Shown here piece after piece: positions 35,782 through 45,873 of a stretch of 64,000 nt of DNA (positions are counted from its first letter, which is position 1; the number at the start of each line of letters is the position of its first letter). The stretch spans positions 62,001 through 126,000 of the forward strand of contig CAWJOG010000012.1 of NCBI GenBank assembly GCA_963844435.1, in the 5' to 3' direction. The DNA is from JBDSLU01 sp963844435 (GTDB lineage: Bacteria > Acidobacteriota > Vicinamibacteria > Vicinamibacterales > Vicinamibacteraceae). The notes beneath the pieces are model-generated. The model made no database searches. It was not told the DNA's origin and saw only the letters and a program-made list of their open reading frames with translations. The translations under genes and the position numbers were made by a program.

Positions 35782-36400
35782 GATCACGCGGCGCGACGCC
35801 CTGCAGCGGCTGGCCCTGGCGATCGCCGCGGCCGGCGCCATCGACACCGTCGACGCGCGCGAAGCGCACCTCGCGGCGCAGCAGGCCGCGGCGACGGCCG
35901 GCGGGAAGTACGCACCCAAGGCGCTCTCCGCCCGCGAGTTCGCCACGCTCGAGCGGCTGGCCGATCTGATCGTCCCGGCCGACGACAAGCCGGGCGCGCT
36001 CCAGGCCGAGGTCGCGCCGTGGATCGACATGCTGCTGAACGTGAACGCCGACCTGAAGGCGAAGTACACGACCGGCCTGGCGTGGCTCGACACAGCGATC
36101 GCGGCGCAAGGGGCGAAGGACTTCGCCAGCGCGACGCCGGCGCAGCAGACCGCGCTGCTCGACGTGATCGCCTACAAGAAGAACCGGACGCCCGAGAACG
36201 CCGCCGGGATCGACTTCTTCGTGCTGGCGCGGCGCATGACCTGCGACGGGTTCTACACGAGCACGGTCGGCATGCGCGACGTCTACATGGGCAACACGCC
36301 GCAGGCCGCCTTCGTCGTGCCGCAGGCGGCGATCGATCACGTGCTCGAGCCGAAGCCCGCTGAAGTAGTCAGCTCACGGCTGGATCGTGCCGGCGTCTAG
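35774..36400 (+). CDS. Gluconate 2-dehydrogenase subunit 3-family protein
   Basis: A 208-residue small subunit (gluconate_2-dh3 family) with a Tat-like N-terminus (ITRRDALQRLALAIAAAGA). The core is LSAREFATLERLADLIVPADD and the C-terminal half holds FFVLARRMTCDGFYTS. In characterised complexes this subunit carries the FAD subunit across the membrane through its Tat signal. It overlaps the large-subunit gene by 8 bases, so they are co-translated. Its last 27 bases overlap a convergent hypothetical gene. Confidence 0.85.
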   Translation: MSEITRRDALQRLALAIAAAGAIDTVDAREAHLAAQQAAATAGGKYAPKALSAREFATLERLADLIVPADDKPGALQAEVAPWIDMLLNVNADLKAKYTTGLAWLDTAIAAQGAKDFASATPAQQTALLDVIAYKKNRTPENAAGIDFFVLARRMTCDGFYTSTVGMRDVYMGNTPQAAFVVPQAAIDHVLEPKPAEVVSSRLDRAGV

Positions 36401-36883
36401 CCCGAGCGCCTCGCGCAACGGCTTCATGTCGTTCTGCGACGTCGCGTTCAGCCACTCGGAGTGCGAGATGAACAGGTACCCGTAGTCCAGATCGGTCACC
36501 ACGTGGATGTCCCACAGGTTGAGGACGCCCACCTGGATGAACGTCAACATGTCCGGCCACTCGTGGCGATAGAACAGGTGGCAGGGCGCTTCGTGCAGCA
36601 GGCGGTAGTCCTCGTACGACTGCCGCAGCCGGTAGTACAGGTGGGTGTTGCCGCCCGACCACTGCGCCGGCCCGACATCCATCCAGACCAGCCACCACTC
36701 GCACGAGCCGACGGCGTCGACGGCTCGGGACAGGACGGCCGGCATGCGCGTCGACGGCAGCGCTCCGAAGTCGGCGCGCAGATGGAACGGGTGCTGCTCG
36801 GTGGCGGCGGGTTCCAGCGGCTGCGGACCGAAATCCACCGCCGGCACCCAGCGCTTGGCCTCCTCGGCGGTCCAGAATCGCAT
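36374..36883 (-). CDS. Hypothetical protein, 169 aa
   Basis: Not recognised. A soluble protein rich in aromatics (EWWLVWMDVGPAQWSGG, THLYYRLRQSYEDYR) ending LGLDAGTIQP, without signal peptide or TM. It has no visible catalytic motif. TAAGAT (36890-36895) sits exactly 6 nt before the ATG, which supports both the gene and its start. The 3' end overlaps the dehydrogenase small subunit by 27 bases tail to tail. Confidence 0.6.
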   Translation of the reverse strand: MRFWTAEEAKRWVPAVDFGPQPLEPAATEQHPFHLRADFGALPSTRMPAVLSRAVDAVGSCEWWLVWMDVGPAQWSGGNTHLYYRLRQSYEDYRLLHEAPCHLFYRHEWPDMLTFIQVGVLNLWDIHVVTDLDYGYLFISHSEWLNATSQNDMKPLREALGLDAGTIQP

Positions 36884-36889
36884 CGCGCC

Positions 36890-36895
36890 ATCTTA
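36890..36895 (-). promoter_or_regulatory. -10 box (TAAGAT) of the 169-aa hypothetical gene
   Basis: Six nt before the ATG at 36883. Confidence 0.5.
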
Positions 36896-36931
36896 GTTGC
36901 GTCGGCCGCCGGGGCGCGCGGCCCGTTCGCG

Positions 36932-36937
36932 TAGGAT
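36932..36937 (+). promoter_or_regulatory. -10 box (TAGGAT) of the VOC gene
   Basis: Six nt before the ATG at 36944; divergent from the TAAGAT box 36 bases away. Confidence 0.5.
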
Positions 36938-36943
36938 CGCCAG

Positions 36944-37348
36944 ATGTCCACCCGCATCGCGCCAATGCTCGCGGTCGGCGACGCCGACGCGGCGATCGCC
37001 TTCTACCAGGCCGCGTTCGGGGCCACGGTGTCGTGGCGGCTGGGCGACGGCCACGTCGTCGCCGGCCTCGACATCGACGGGGCGCCGTTCTTCCTGGCGA
37101 CGGAGTCGCCCGAATACGGCACGCGCGGTCCGGCCTCGGCCGGCTGCACGACCGTGCGGATCGAGCTGTTCGTCGACGATCCGATCGCCGTGCACCGGCG
37201 CGCCGTCGCCGCCGGCGCCACCGACAGGGATCCGGTGCGGGAGCACACACACGAGACGCACGGGCCGCGCCCGATCCGGCGCATGCTGCAGGGCTCGGTC
37301 GTCGATCCGTCCGGCCACAGGTGGCTGATCGGGAAGTTCCTCGACTAG
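36944..37348 (+). CDS. VOC-superfamily protein (PhnB/glyoxalase-like)
   Basis: A 134-residue VOC protein: MLAVGDADAAIAFYQAAFGA, a middle ELFVDDPIAVHRRAVAAGA and the C-terminal GSVVDPSGHRWLIG, the typical PhnB-like ending. It probably binds a small ligand through a metal or a hydrophobic cleft; substrate unknown. The leaderless-type promoter supports the start. It converges on the ADOP permease gene with 16 bases between. Confidence 0.8.
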   Translation: MSTRIAPMLAVGDADAAIAFYQAAFGATVSWRLGDGHVVAGLDIDGAPFFLATESPEYGTRGPASAGCTTVRIELFVDDPIAVHRRAVAAGATDRDPVREHTHETHGPRPIRRMLQGSVVDPSGHRWLIGKFLD

Positions 37349-37364
37349 TGTCGCGTCCCCGAAG

Positions 37365-39993
37365 TCAGATGTCGCGCAGCGTCCGGCCCGGCGCCTGTTT
37401 CAGGATGCGGCGCGCCGGCAGATAGCTGGCGGCCATGGCGGCGGACAGCATGATTCCGCCGACCGTCGCGAGCACGCCGGGGTCGGCCGCCGTGACGCCG
37501 AAGAGCATGCCGGTGACAGCGCGCGACGCCAGCAGCGCCAGCACGAGCCCGGCGAGCGAGCCGACGACGGTGAGCCAGGCCGCGCGTGCCAGCACCAGCC
37601 GGACGAGCGACGATGGCTCGGCGCCCAGCGCCACGCGGATGCCCATTTCACGCGAACGCTGCGAGACGGCGTAGGCGACGAGGCCGTAGACGCCGAGCAT
37701 CGCCAGCCCCAGTGCCGCCGCCGCGAACGCCGCGATGAGCCACAGGTTGAAGCGCCGCGAGCCGACCGCCTTGTCGAAGCCGGCGCTCACCGTCGACAGC
37801 TCGTAGGGCGACGCCGGCGCGACATCGCGCATGATCTGCCGCACCGGTTCCGCCAGAGCGCGCAGGCCGGGACCGCGCACGATGACCGAGAAGCGCGACG
37901 TGGTGCGTGGCCGCTGCCGCGCGGAGACATAGATGACGCGCCCGGGCAGGGCCTCCGGCGACAGCTCGCGAACGTCGCCGACCACGCCGACGACGCGCAG
38001 AGCCGTCAGGTCGCCGTCCATGTTGCCGAACTGGATGTAGCGGCCCAGGGGATCGCGGCCGGGCCACTGTGCCTCGGCGAGGCTCTGGCTGACCACGGCG
38101 ACGTGCGCCGGGCCGGGGCTGTCCGCCACCTCGAACCCGCGGCCGCGGCGGATCGGGATCCCCATCGCCTCGAAGTAGCCGGCGCTGGCGGCGCGGAACT
38201 CGGCCTCGCCGACGCGCCCCTGGAACTGCGGGGCGTTGATCTGGAACTGCTCGGGCGCGGCGATCTCGTCGGGCCGCGTCATCTCGATGAACGTGCCGTT
38301 GGCGAACTGTCCGCCGCCCAGCGGAAACGCGTTGATCAGCCCGGCGTGGTCGACGCCGGGCAGCGCGCGGAGGCGCGCGAGCAGCGCCTCCTGCGTCGAG
38401 GCGCGACGGGCCGGACCGTCCTCGCCGTCCAGCTCGATGGAGGTCTGGAGCACGAGGTCGTCGCCGACGCGAAAGCCGGGATCGACGGCCATGGCCAGCG
38501 TGAAGCTCCGGGCCAGGAGGCCGGCGCCGGCCAGCAGCACCATCGTCAGCGCCACCTGCGCGACGATGAGCAGCTCGCGGGCCCGCATCTGCCGCCGGCT
38601 GCTGGTGCCGCCGCGTGTGCTGTCCGACAGGGCGTCGGCGATCCGGACGCTGCGGGTGCCCCAGGCAGTGAGCAGGCTGAGGACGAGGGCGACACCCGCC
38701 GCCGACGCCGCGGCGAAGGCTACCGCCGGCCAGCGCACCGCCACCTGATCCAGCCGCGGCGCGTTGGCTGGTCCCATGGCGGCGAACACCCGCACCACAA
38801 CCGCCGCCAGGCCGACGCCAACCACCGCGCCGGCGCCGGTAATGGCGATCGTCTCCGCCAGCCACTGGCGCGTCATCCGCCCCACCGACGCACCGAGTGC
38901 GAGCTGGAGGGCGAATTCGCGCTGCCGCGACGCCGCCCGCGCCACGAGCAGGTTCGAGACGTTGGTGCACGCCACGAGCAGCAGCAGGACCGAGGCCGCC
39001 AGCAGCAGCCGCAGCGCCGGGCGGACGCCGGCGGTCATCACGTCGAGGATGGGGACGGCGACGGCGTCGGCCATCATCGTCTCGCTGCCGTAGCGGACCT
39101 TCAGCGCGCGCGAAACGCGGCTCAGCTCGGCAGAGGCCGCCGGGATGTCGATCGCCGGGCCGGACCCGCGCGACGACACGGAAGTTGTGCGCGGTGCGCG
39201 ACGGCGACTCGAAGCCCTGTTCGCGCGGGGTCCAGATCGCCGCCTCGCGGGGGTAGCCGAATCCTGGCGGCATGACCCCGACCACGGCGTGGGCCACGCC
39301 GCCGATGACGACCGATTCGCCAGCAAGAGGACGATCACCTTTCCAGCGCTCCCAGAAGCGGGCCCCGACCAGCGCCACGGGCGCGGCGCCGCGCTGCAGT
39401 TCCTCGGGCAGGAACCCGCGACCTCGCGCCGGCCGCGTGCCCATGACGTCGAAGAAGCCCTGCGAGACCATCGCCACCGGCACGGACTGCGGCTCACCGG
39501 CGCCGAGGACGGTCTGCGGGAACACGGTGGTCGCGGCCATCGCCGCGAAGCCGCGCGTCTGCGCCTGCCAGTCCAGGAAGTTGGGCTCCGACACGTTGGC
39601 GCCGCGTGTGCCCTTGTCGCCGATCTGGAACAGCTGCACGATGCGGTCGGCCTCGGGGTACGGCAGGGGCCGCAGCAGCACGCCGTCGACGACGCTGAAC
39701 ATCGCCGCGGCGGCGCCGATGCCCAGGCCGATCGTGAGGATCGCCGTCACCGAGAACGACGGCACGCGGGCCAGGGAACGGCAGGCGATGCGCAGATCGC
39801 GGGCGAAGTCGCGCAGCCAGGCGCCGCGCAGCTCATCGCGGGTCGCCTCGCGCGCCTGCACGACGCCGCCGAACTTCAGGCGGGCCGCGCGGGAGGCGTC
39901 CTCCGGCGACATGCCGGCGGCGATGTGCTTCGCCGTCTGCTGCTCGATGTGGAAGGCGATCTCTTCGGCGATGCGGTCGTCCCGGCGAGCCAT
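37365..39993 (-). CDS. ADOP-type ABC permease (MacB/FtsX), one frame break
   Basis: About 876 residues. A 70-residue prefix domain (DDRIAEEIAFHIEQQTAKHI, ASRAARLKFGG) marks the acidobacterial duplicated orphan permeases. Two MacB-like periplasmic modules follow, each with FtsX-type membrane segments: VPSFSVTAILTIGLGIGAAA, LLAASVLLLLVACTNVSNLL and LAMLGVYGLVAYAVSQRSREM. The frame must change near 39155 (at RVRPG-AIDIPAASAEL). No ATPase is coded beside it, as usual for this group. It follows a PadR gene by 12 bases on one transcript. Cargo unknown. Confidence 0.9.
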
Positions 39994-40005
39994 CCCACTC
40001 TCTCC

Positions 40006-40356
40006 TCAGGCTTCAGTGGCGCGCAGCACCAGATCGATGGCGCGCGACAGCCGCCGCCACGATTCGAGCTCGCGCACGACGTGCCGGCGGCCGGCCGCGG
40101 TCAGCTTGTAGTAGCGCGCGCGGCGGTTGTTGGCGGTGACGTCCCAGGCCGACGAGATGAGGCCCTGGCGCTCGAGGCGGTAGAGCGCGGGATAGAGGGT
40201 GCCCTGCCCGACCGACAGGACCTCCTCCGACCACTGCTCGATGCGCTCGGTGATGCCCCAGCCGTGCATCGGCTCGAGCTGCAGGGCGCGCAGCACGAGC
40301 ATGTCGAGGGTGCCTTGGAGAACGGCTTCGGTATCGCGATCGAGGCGCGCGGCCAC
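40006..40356 (-). CDS. PadR-family transcriptional regulator
   Basis: A 116-residue PadR winged helix: AVLQGTLDMLVLRALQLEPMHGWGI, then GTLYPALYRLERQGLI and the YYKLTAAGRRHV wing. The GTG at 40356 is chosen because AAGGAG lies 9 bases upstream and the family N-terminus starts there. PadR-ADOP pairs are common in Acidobacteriota. The promoter carries a perfect inverted repeat that fits autorepression. Confidence 0.9.
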   Translation of the reverse strand: MAARLDRDTEAVLQGTLDMLVLRALQLEPMHGWGITERIEQWSEEVLSVGQGTLYPALYRLERQGLISSAWDVTANNRRARYYKLTAAGRRHVVRELESWRRLSRAIDLVLRATEA

Positions 40357-40376
40357 GGGGATGCTCCTTCCGGCGG

Positions 40377-40406
40377 TCGAAAGAAGACTAGCGGGCCTTC
40401 TTTCGA
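40377..40406. promoter_or_regulatory. PadR operator candidate (10-10-10 inverted repeat)
   Basis: TCGAAAGAAG, 10-nt spacer, CTTCTTTCGA: perfect 10-bp arms. It covers the -10 box and most of the spacer of the PadR-ADOP promoter. Confidence 0.65.
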
Positions 40407-40413
40407 ACGTCAA
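40385..40413 (-). promoter_or_regulatory. Promoter of the PadR-ADOP operon
   Basis: Minus strand: TTGACG (40413-40408), 17-nt spacer, TAGTCT (40390-40385). Predicted start about 40378, giving a leader of about 22 bases with an AAGGAG site. Confidence 0.65.
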
Positions 40414-40425
40414 GAGGAGCGCTGG

Positions 40426-43400
40426 CTAGGCCCCGATCGACGGCTGCGGGTCGGCCACGGGCGTCGCGCCGGATGCGGGCGCGCGCACCGCGTCGAGCAC
40501 CTCACGCACCTTGCCGAGCATCTCGGCCAGCGCGAACGGCTTGCGCAGGAACGACGTGCCGGGCTCGACCACGTCCTGCTCGTCGATCGACGCCGCGGTG
40601 TAGCCGGACATGTAGAGCACGCGGATCGCCGGGCGGACCTTGCGCAGCTGCTCGACCAGCTCGCGCCCGCCCATCTTCGGCATGACCACGTCGGTGAGCA
40701 CGAGCTGAATCTCGGCGCCGTGCGCGCGGGCGACGACGAGCGCCTCCTCGCCGTGCTCGGCCTCGAGCACCTGGTAGCCCTGGTCGGTCAGCGCGCTCTT
40801 GGCGATGTCGCGCACCAGCGGCTCGTCCTCGACCAGCAGCACCGTCTCGGTGCCGCGCTGGATGGCCATCTCGCGCGGCCGCGGCGTCGGCTCGGCCGGC
40901 AGGTCGATGCGCGGCAGGAAGACGCTGAAGATGGTGCCCTCGCCCAGCTCGCTCTCCGGGTAGATCGCGCCGCCCAGCTGCTGGACGATGCCGTAGCACG
41001 TCGCCAGGCCGAGGCCGGTGCCCTTGCCCGGCTCCTTCGTCGTGAAGAACGGCTCGAACATGTGCTGCATCACGTGTTCGTCCATGCCGACGCCGGTGTC
41101 GCTCACCGACATGCGCACGTGCTCGCCGGTCTTGAGCGTCGGGTGACGCCGCGCGAATGCCTCGTCGACGACGACATTGGTGGTTTCGATGCGCAGCGTC
41201 CCGCCCTGCGGCATGGCGTCACGGGCGTTGACGGCCAGGTTCACGAGCACCTGCTCGATCTGGTGCGGGTCGGCCTTGACCGACCACAGGTTCGGGCTGG
41301 TGACGGTCAGCAGCTCGACGTCCTCGCCGATGAGGCGGCGCAGCATGCCATCGAGATTCAGCGACAGCTCGCCGAGGTTGATGACGCGCGGCTCGACGAT
41401 CTGCTTGCGGGCGAAGGCGAGCAGGCGGTGCGTGAGGTTCGAGGCGCGCTCCGCGGCCTTGCGGATCTGCCGCAGCTGCGCCTGGAGCGGGTGCGCCGGG
41501 CCGAGGCCCGGCGTCGACCAGATCCGAGTAGCTGAGGACGACCGTCAGCACGTTGTTGATGTCGTGCGCGACGCCGCCGGCGAGACGGCCGATGCTCTCC
41601 AGCTTCTGCACCTGCGCCAGCTGCTCTTCGAGCCGGCGCCGCTCCGCCATGTCCTTCTGCGTCTGGGCCAGCGCGGCGCGCAGCTCGGTGGTCCGCTCCT
41701 CGACGCGATCCTCGAGCTCGTCGCGCGAGGTGCGCAGTGACGCCTCGATGCGGCGGCGCTCGGTGATTTCCTGCGACAGCTCCGCGGTGCGCTCGTCGAC
41801 GATGACGCGCAGCGCCCGCTCGCGGGCCTGGCCACGGCGGACCCGGAAGCGGGACAGCTGGAAGACGGTGAACAGGAAGCCCACGCCGCCGAGGCCGTAG
41901 AACCACCACGTCTCCCAGAACTGCAGCTCGACGCGCCACGACAGCGTCGCGACATGCGGGCTCAGCACGCCGTCGCTGTTCGTCGCGGTGACCTGGAAGC
42001 GATAGCGGCCGCCGCTCAGGTTCGAGTAGAACGCCGCGCGGCGCGGGCCGGCGTCGACCCAGCCGGCGTCGGCGCCTTCCAGCTTGTAGCGGAACAGCAC
42101 CCGGCTGGGCACGGCCAGGCTGGTAGCGGTGTAGCGCACCTCGAGCTGCTTGACGCCGGCCGGCAGCACGAGGTCGTCACCGATCGGGATGGGCCGGCCG
42201 TCGGCGAGCACCTCGAGCACTTTCACGAACGGCGCGACGGTGGACTTGACGAACGCCTCGCTGCGGACGATGACGACGCCGGTCGCGCTCGGAAACGCCA
42301 GCGATCCATCGGCGCGGCGGACGCCGGACGACTGCGACACGCCCTGGAACTCCCAGCGCCCGAAGCCGTCGCGGAAGTCGTAGACGCGGGCGGTCGCGGC
42401 CTCGACGTTCGAGTTGGCGACCTTGAGCAGATCGGAGCGCTCGAGGCGGGTGATGCCGCGCTCGCCGGTCATCCAGATCGATCCGCGGCCGTCGTCGAGG
42501 ATCTGGTGGGCGTGGCCGCTCGAGATGCCGCCCTTGGTCGGCAGGGCGAGCACGCGGTCGTTCCGCACCAGGTGCAGGCTGCCGTCGGTCGTGCCGACCC
42601 AGACGTGCTGGTCCTGGCAGAGGATCGCGGTCACGTCGTTGCTGCGCAGCCCCTGTTCGGTCGAGTAGCTGGTGAACTTGCCCCGCGACAGGCGGTTCAG
42701 GCCGCCGTCCATGGTGCCGATCCAGATCGCGCCGTCAGGGCTCTCGCGGAGCACCGTGATGCTGTTCGACGACAGCGTGGCGTTCTCCTTCGTGAAGCGC
42801 TTGACCTCGCTGCCGCGGAGCCGCCACAGGCCCTGCCGGCTGCTGCCGATCCACAGGTTGCCGCGGTGATCCTCGAGGATCGCCTTGACGCCGCTGGGCG
42901 GGTAGCCGTCGACGCCGGCGAAGCTCGTCACGCGGCCGCCCAGGATCCGCGCCAGGCCGCGCGGGGTGCCGACCCAGATGGCGCCGTCGCGGGTCTCCGC
43001 CAGCGTCCAGATCACGTTGCTGGGCAGCCCGTCTTCCATCGTCCAGGTGACTGTCCGGCTACCGTTGAGCCGGGTCAACCCGGCGCCGTCGGTGCCGACC
43101 CAGAGGTTCGCGGCGTGATCCTCGAAGACCGCGAGGACGTCGTCGTGGGCGAGTCCGTCGCGCCTGGTGATGGCGCGGAACGGCACGTCGCGGAACTTGT
43201 ACAGGCCGCCGTTGCGCGTGGCCACCCAGATGCCGCCCTCGGCATCCTCGAGCAACGCCGTCACGGACAGCCCCTCGTAGTCGGCGTCGCGGAGCGCGGT
43301 GCGCGCGACGAGGCGGTCGCCGACCAGGCGCGCCACGCCGGCGGTCGTCCCGATCCACAGGCCGCCGCGACGATCGAGCCTCAGCGCCCTGACGTCCGGG

Positions 43401-44173
43401 GACGGCAGCCCGTCGGCGGTCGTGAAGAGCCGGTCCGGACGCCCGCCGCCGGTGCGCCGCAGGCCCTTGGGCAGGGCCTGCCACAACGTGCCGTCGGCCT
43501 GTCGGAGCGCTGCCTGGACGTCCTCGGGGCCCTCCACGTCCGGCCGGACCGTGTCGTCCTCGATTCGGCCGAGCGGACCGTAGGTGCCGAGGGTGAGCGC
43601 GCCGTTCGCGTCCTCGTAAATCGACGCGATGGTGTCGACGGAGCCGCGCATGAGCACCAGAGCGTTCTCGGAGACCCGGCCGACCGAATCGCCACCGGCG
43701 ACCCAGATGACGCCGCGCTGATCCTGGTGGAAGGCGCTGATCGGGCCGGACAGGCGGACCTGGCTGAATTCCTCGAAGGCGCCGTCGCGCCGGCGCAGAA
43801 CCGCGCCGTCGTCGGTGCCGATCCACAGCCGGTTGACGTTGTCGACGTACAGGGCGGTGACGTCGTTCGCCTTCAGCGCGGGGGTGCTGTTGCGATCGAA
43901 GGTGCGGAACTCGACCCCGTCGAAGCGGACCAGCCCGGCCTCGGTGCCGAGCCAGAGAAAGCCTTCGGCGTCCTGGGCCAGCGCCCGGATGCCGTTGGTC
44001 GGGAGGCCGTCGCGGGTCTGCCAGCTTTCGAGGTGGTACTGGGTGAGCGGCTTCAGCACCGGTCCGGCCGCGCCCTGCGCGAGGGCGTCGCCTGCCCCAA
44101 GGACCAGAAGGCTGGCAAGGCCGGAGGCACGCCCCAGGACTCGACGGAGTCGGTTCAGTCTCGACACGTGCAT
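40426..44173 (-). CDS. Hybrid two-component histidine kinase with periplasmic propeller sensor; one frame break
   Basis: About 1,248 residues. A signal peptide (SLLVLGAGDALAQG) leads two seven-bladed Reg_prop propellers (repeats such as LWLGTEAGLVRFDG and IWVGTPRGLARI), then a Y_Y_Y domain (YKLEGADAGWVDAG), one TM helix (WWFYGLGGVGFLFTVF) and a coiled coil. The HisKA domain (GGVAHDINNVL) is followed by a HATPase (LAVNARDAMPQG, DTGVGM, GTGLGL) and a receiver (LVEDEP, LTDVVMPKMGG). The frame changes near 41515, between HisKA and HATPase. There is no DNA-binding domain, so signal output needs a partner. Propeller kinases of this kind often sense polysaccharides; the divergent sugar operon makes that attractive (inference). 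Confidence 0.9.
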
Positions 44174-44303
44174 GCTTGAGGAGTCCGAAGCGGCGCGGGG
44201 AGCGTTCCGCCGGACCATCTATCGGACCGCCCCGTGGCTGACACCAGATCAGCAGTAGGAAAAATGCTGCGGCTCAGGTTGGTTTTCGCGGCTGCGTCTG
44301 CCG

Positions 44304-44309
44304 TATGAT
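44304..44309 (+). promoter_or_regulatory. -10 box (TATGAT) of the arabinose operon
   Basis: Predicted start about 44316, leader of about 24 bases with GGAG before the ATG at 44340. The -35 is poorly conserved. Confidence 0.4.
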
Positions 44310-44339
44310 CGCGGCCTCGATTCGGCGGAGTCCCTTTCC

Positions 44340-45873
44340 ATGCGCTTTCGAATCCCCACGGCGCTCGGTGCGTGCCTGCTCGCATCCACCCTGGCCCTCT
44401 GGGCCCGCGCCGAAAGCGGCGACTGGAGGGGGGCGGGCGGTGTCCTCGATCAGGCGGCGCCCGTCGCGCAGCCGCGGCCGGTCCCGCAGACCGCTCCCGC
44501 CGCGGCCCCCGCTGTCAGCAGCGAGACTGCGCTGGATCGGTACGTCAAGGCGCCGGATCCGGCGTACCGGTTCTCGGTCGTGGGGTCGCGGCGAGGCGAC
44601 GGGCACACCGGCTACCTCCTGGAGCTGGTGTCGCAACGCTGGCTGACCACCGCGGAGGTCGACAAGCCGGAGTGGCGCCACTGGCTCACGATCATCAAGC
44701 CGGACACGGTCGCCCACCCCACCGCCCTGCTCCTGATCGGCGGCGGCGACTCGAAGCGCCCAGCCCCCGACCGGCCGGACTCCGGGCTCCTCGACATCGC
44801 GATGACCACCCGGTCGGTGGTAGCGGAGCTGCGGATGGTGCCGAACCAGCCGCTGGTCTTCGCCAAGGACGGCGGCCGCGAGCGTTCGGAGGACGAGATG
44901 GTCGCTTACACGTGGGACAAGTTCCTGCGCACCGGCGACGAACGCTGGCCGGCGCGCCTGCCGATGACCAAGGCGGTGGTGCGGGCCATGGACGCGTTGA
45001 CCGCCTTCTGCGCCAGCCCGGCGGCCGGGACCGCGACGAAGGTGGATACGTTCGTCATCGCCGGCGCCTCCAAGCGCGGCTGGACCGCGTGGACGACGGC
45101 CGCGGTCGACCGCCGCGTGGTCGCGCTGGTGCCGATCGTGATCGACGTGCTCAACGTCGAGCCGTCGTTCGACCATCACTTTCGCGCCTACGGCGCCTAC
45201 GCGCCGTCGGTGAAGGACTACGAAGAGGCCGACATCATGCGGTGGCTGGGGACGCCGCAGTACCGCGCCCTGATGCGGATCGAGGATCCGTACCGAGTAC
45301 CGCGATCGGCTGGCGATGCCGAAGTTCCTGGTCAACGCCACGGGCGACCAGTTCTTCCTGCCCGATTCATGGCGCTTCTACCTGGCCGATCTGCCGGGCG
45401 AGACGCACGTCCGCTACGTGCCGAACACCGACCACGGCCTCAAGGGCACCGACGCCATGTCGTCGGTGGCGGCGTTCTACGGCGCGATCCTGACCGGCAC
45501 GCCGCGGCCGGACGTGACCTGGGAGGCCGGCAAGGACGGCCGCATCCGGGTGCGCTCCAGTACCGCGCCGACGAGCGTCACCGCGTGGCGGGCCACCAAC
45601 CCGGCCGCGCGTGACTTCCGCCTCGAGACCCTCGGCCCGGTCTGGCAGAGCACGCCGCTCGAGCCTGTCGCGCCCGGCGTCTGGGAGACGGCGATCGCCG
45701 CCCCGCGGGCCGGCTGGAGCGCCGGCCTGATCGAGATGCGCTTCCCGAGCGGCTCGAAGTATCCCTTCGTGTTCACGTCAGGCGTCACCGTCGTCCCCGA
45801 CCGCCTGCCGCACGCGTCCCCACGACGCACCGGACGGGCGCCCGGAGCGGCCCCCACGCCACGCCAGCGCTGA
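44340..45873 (+). CDS. PhoPQ-activated pathogenicity-related (PqaA-like) alpha/beta-hydrolase, one frame break
   Basis: About 511 residues, with a signal peptide (ALGACLLASTLALWARA) and the PhoPQ_related fold. Triad candidates are Ser in GASKRGWTAW, Asp in ATGDQFFLPDSW and His in NTDHGLKG. A C-terminal beta-rich domain follows. Frame changes near 45290 (at EDPY-EYRDRLAMPK). The stop shares one base with the araB ATG, so it belongs to the arabinose operon. The family's natural substrate is not established. An esterase acting on plant-polymer decorations would fit this setting, which is inference. Confidence 0.82.
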
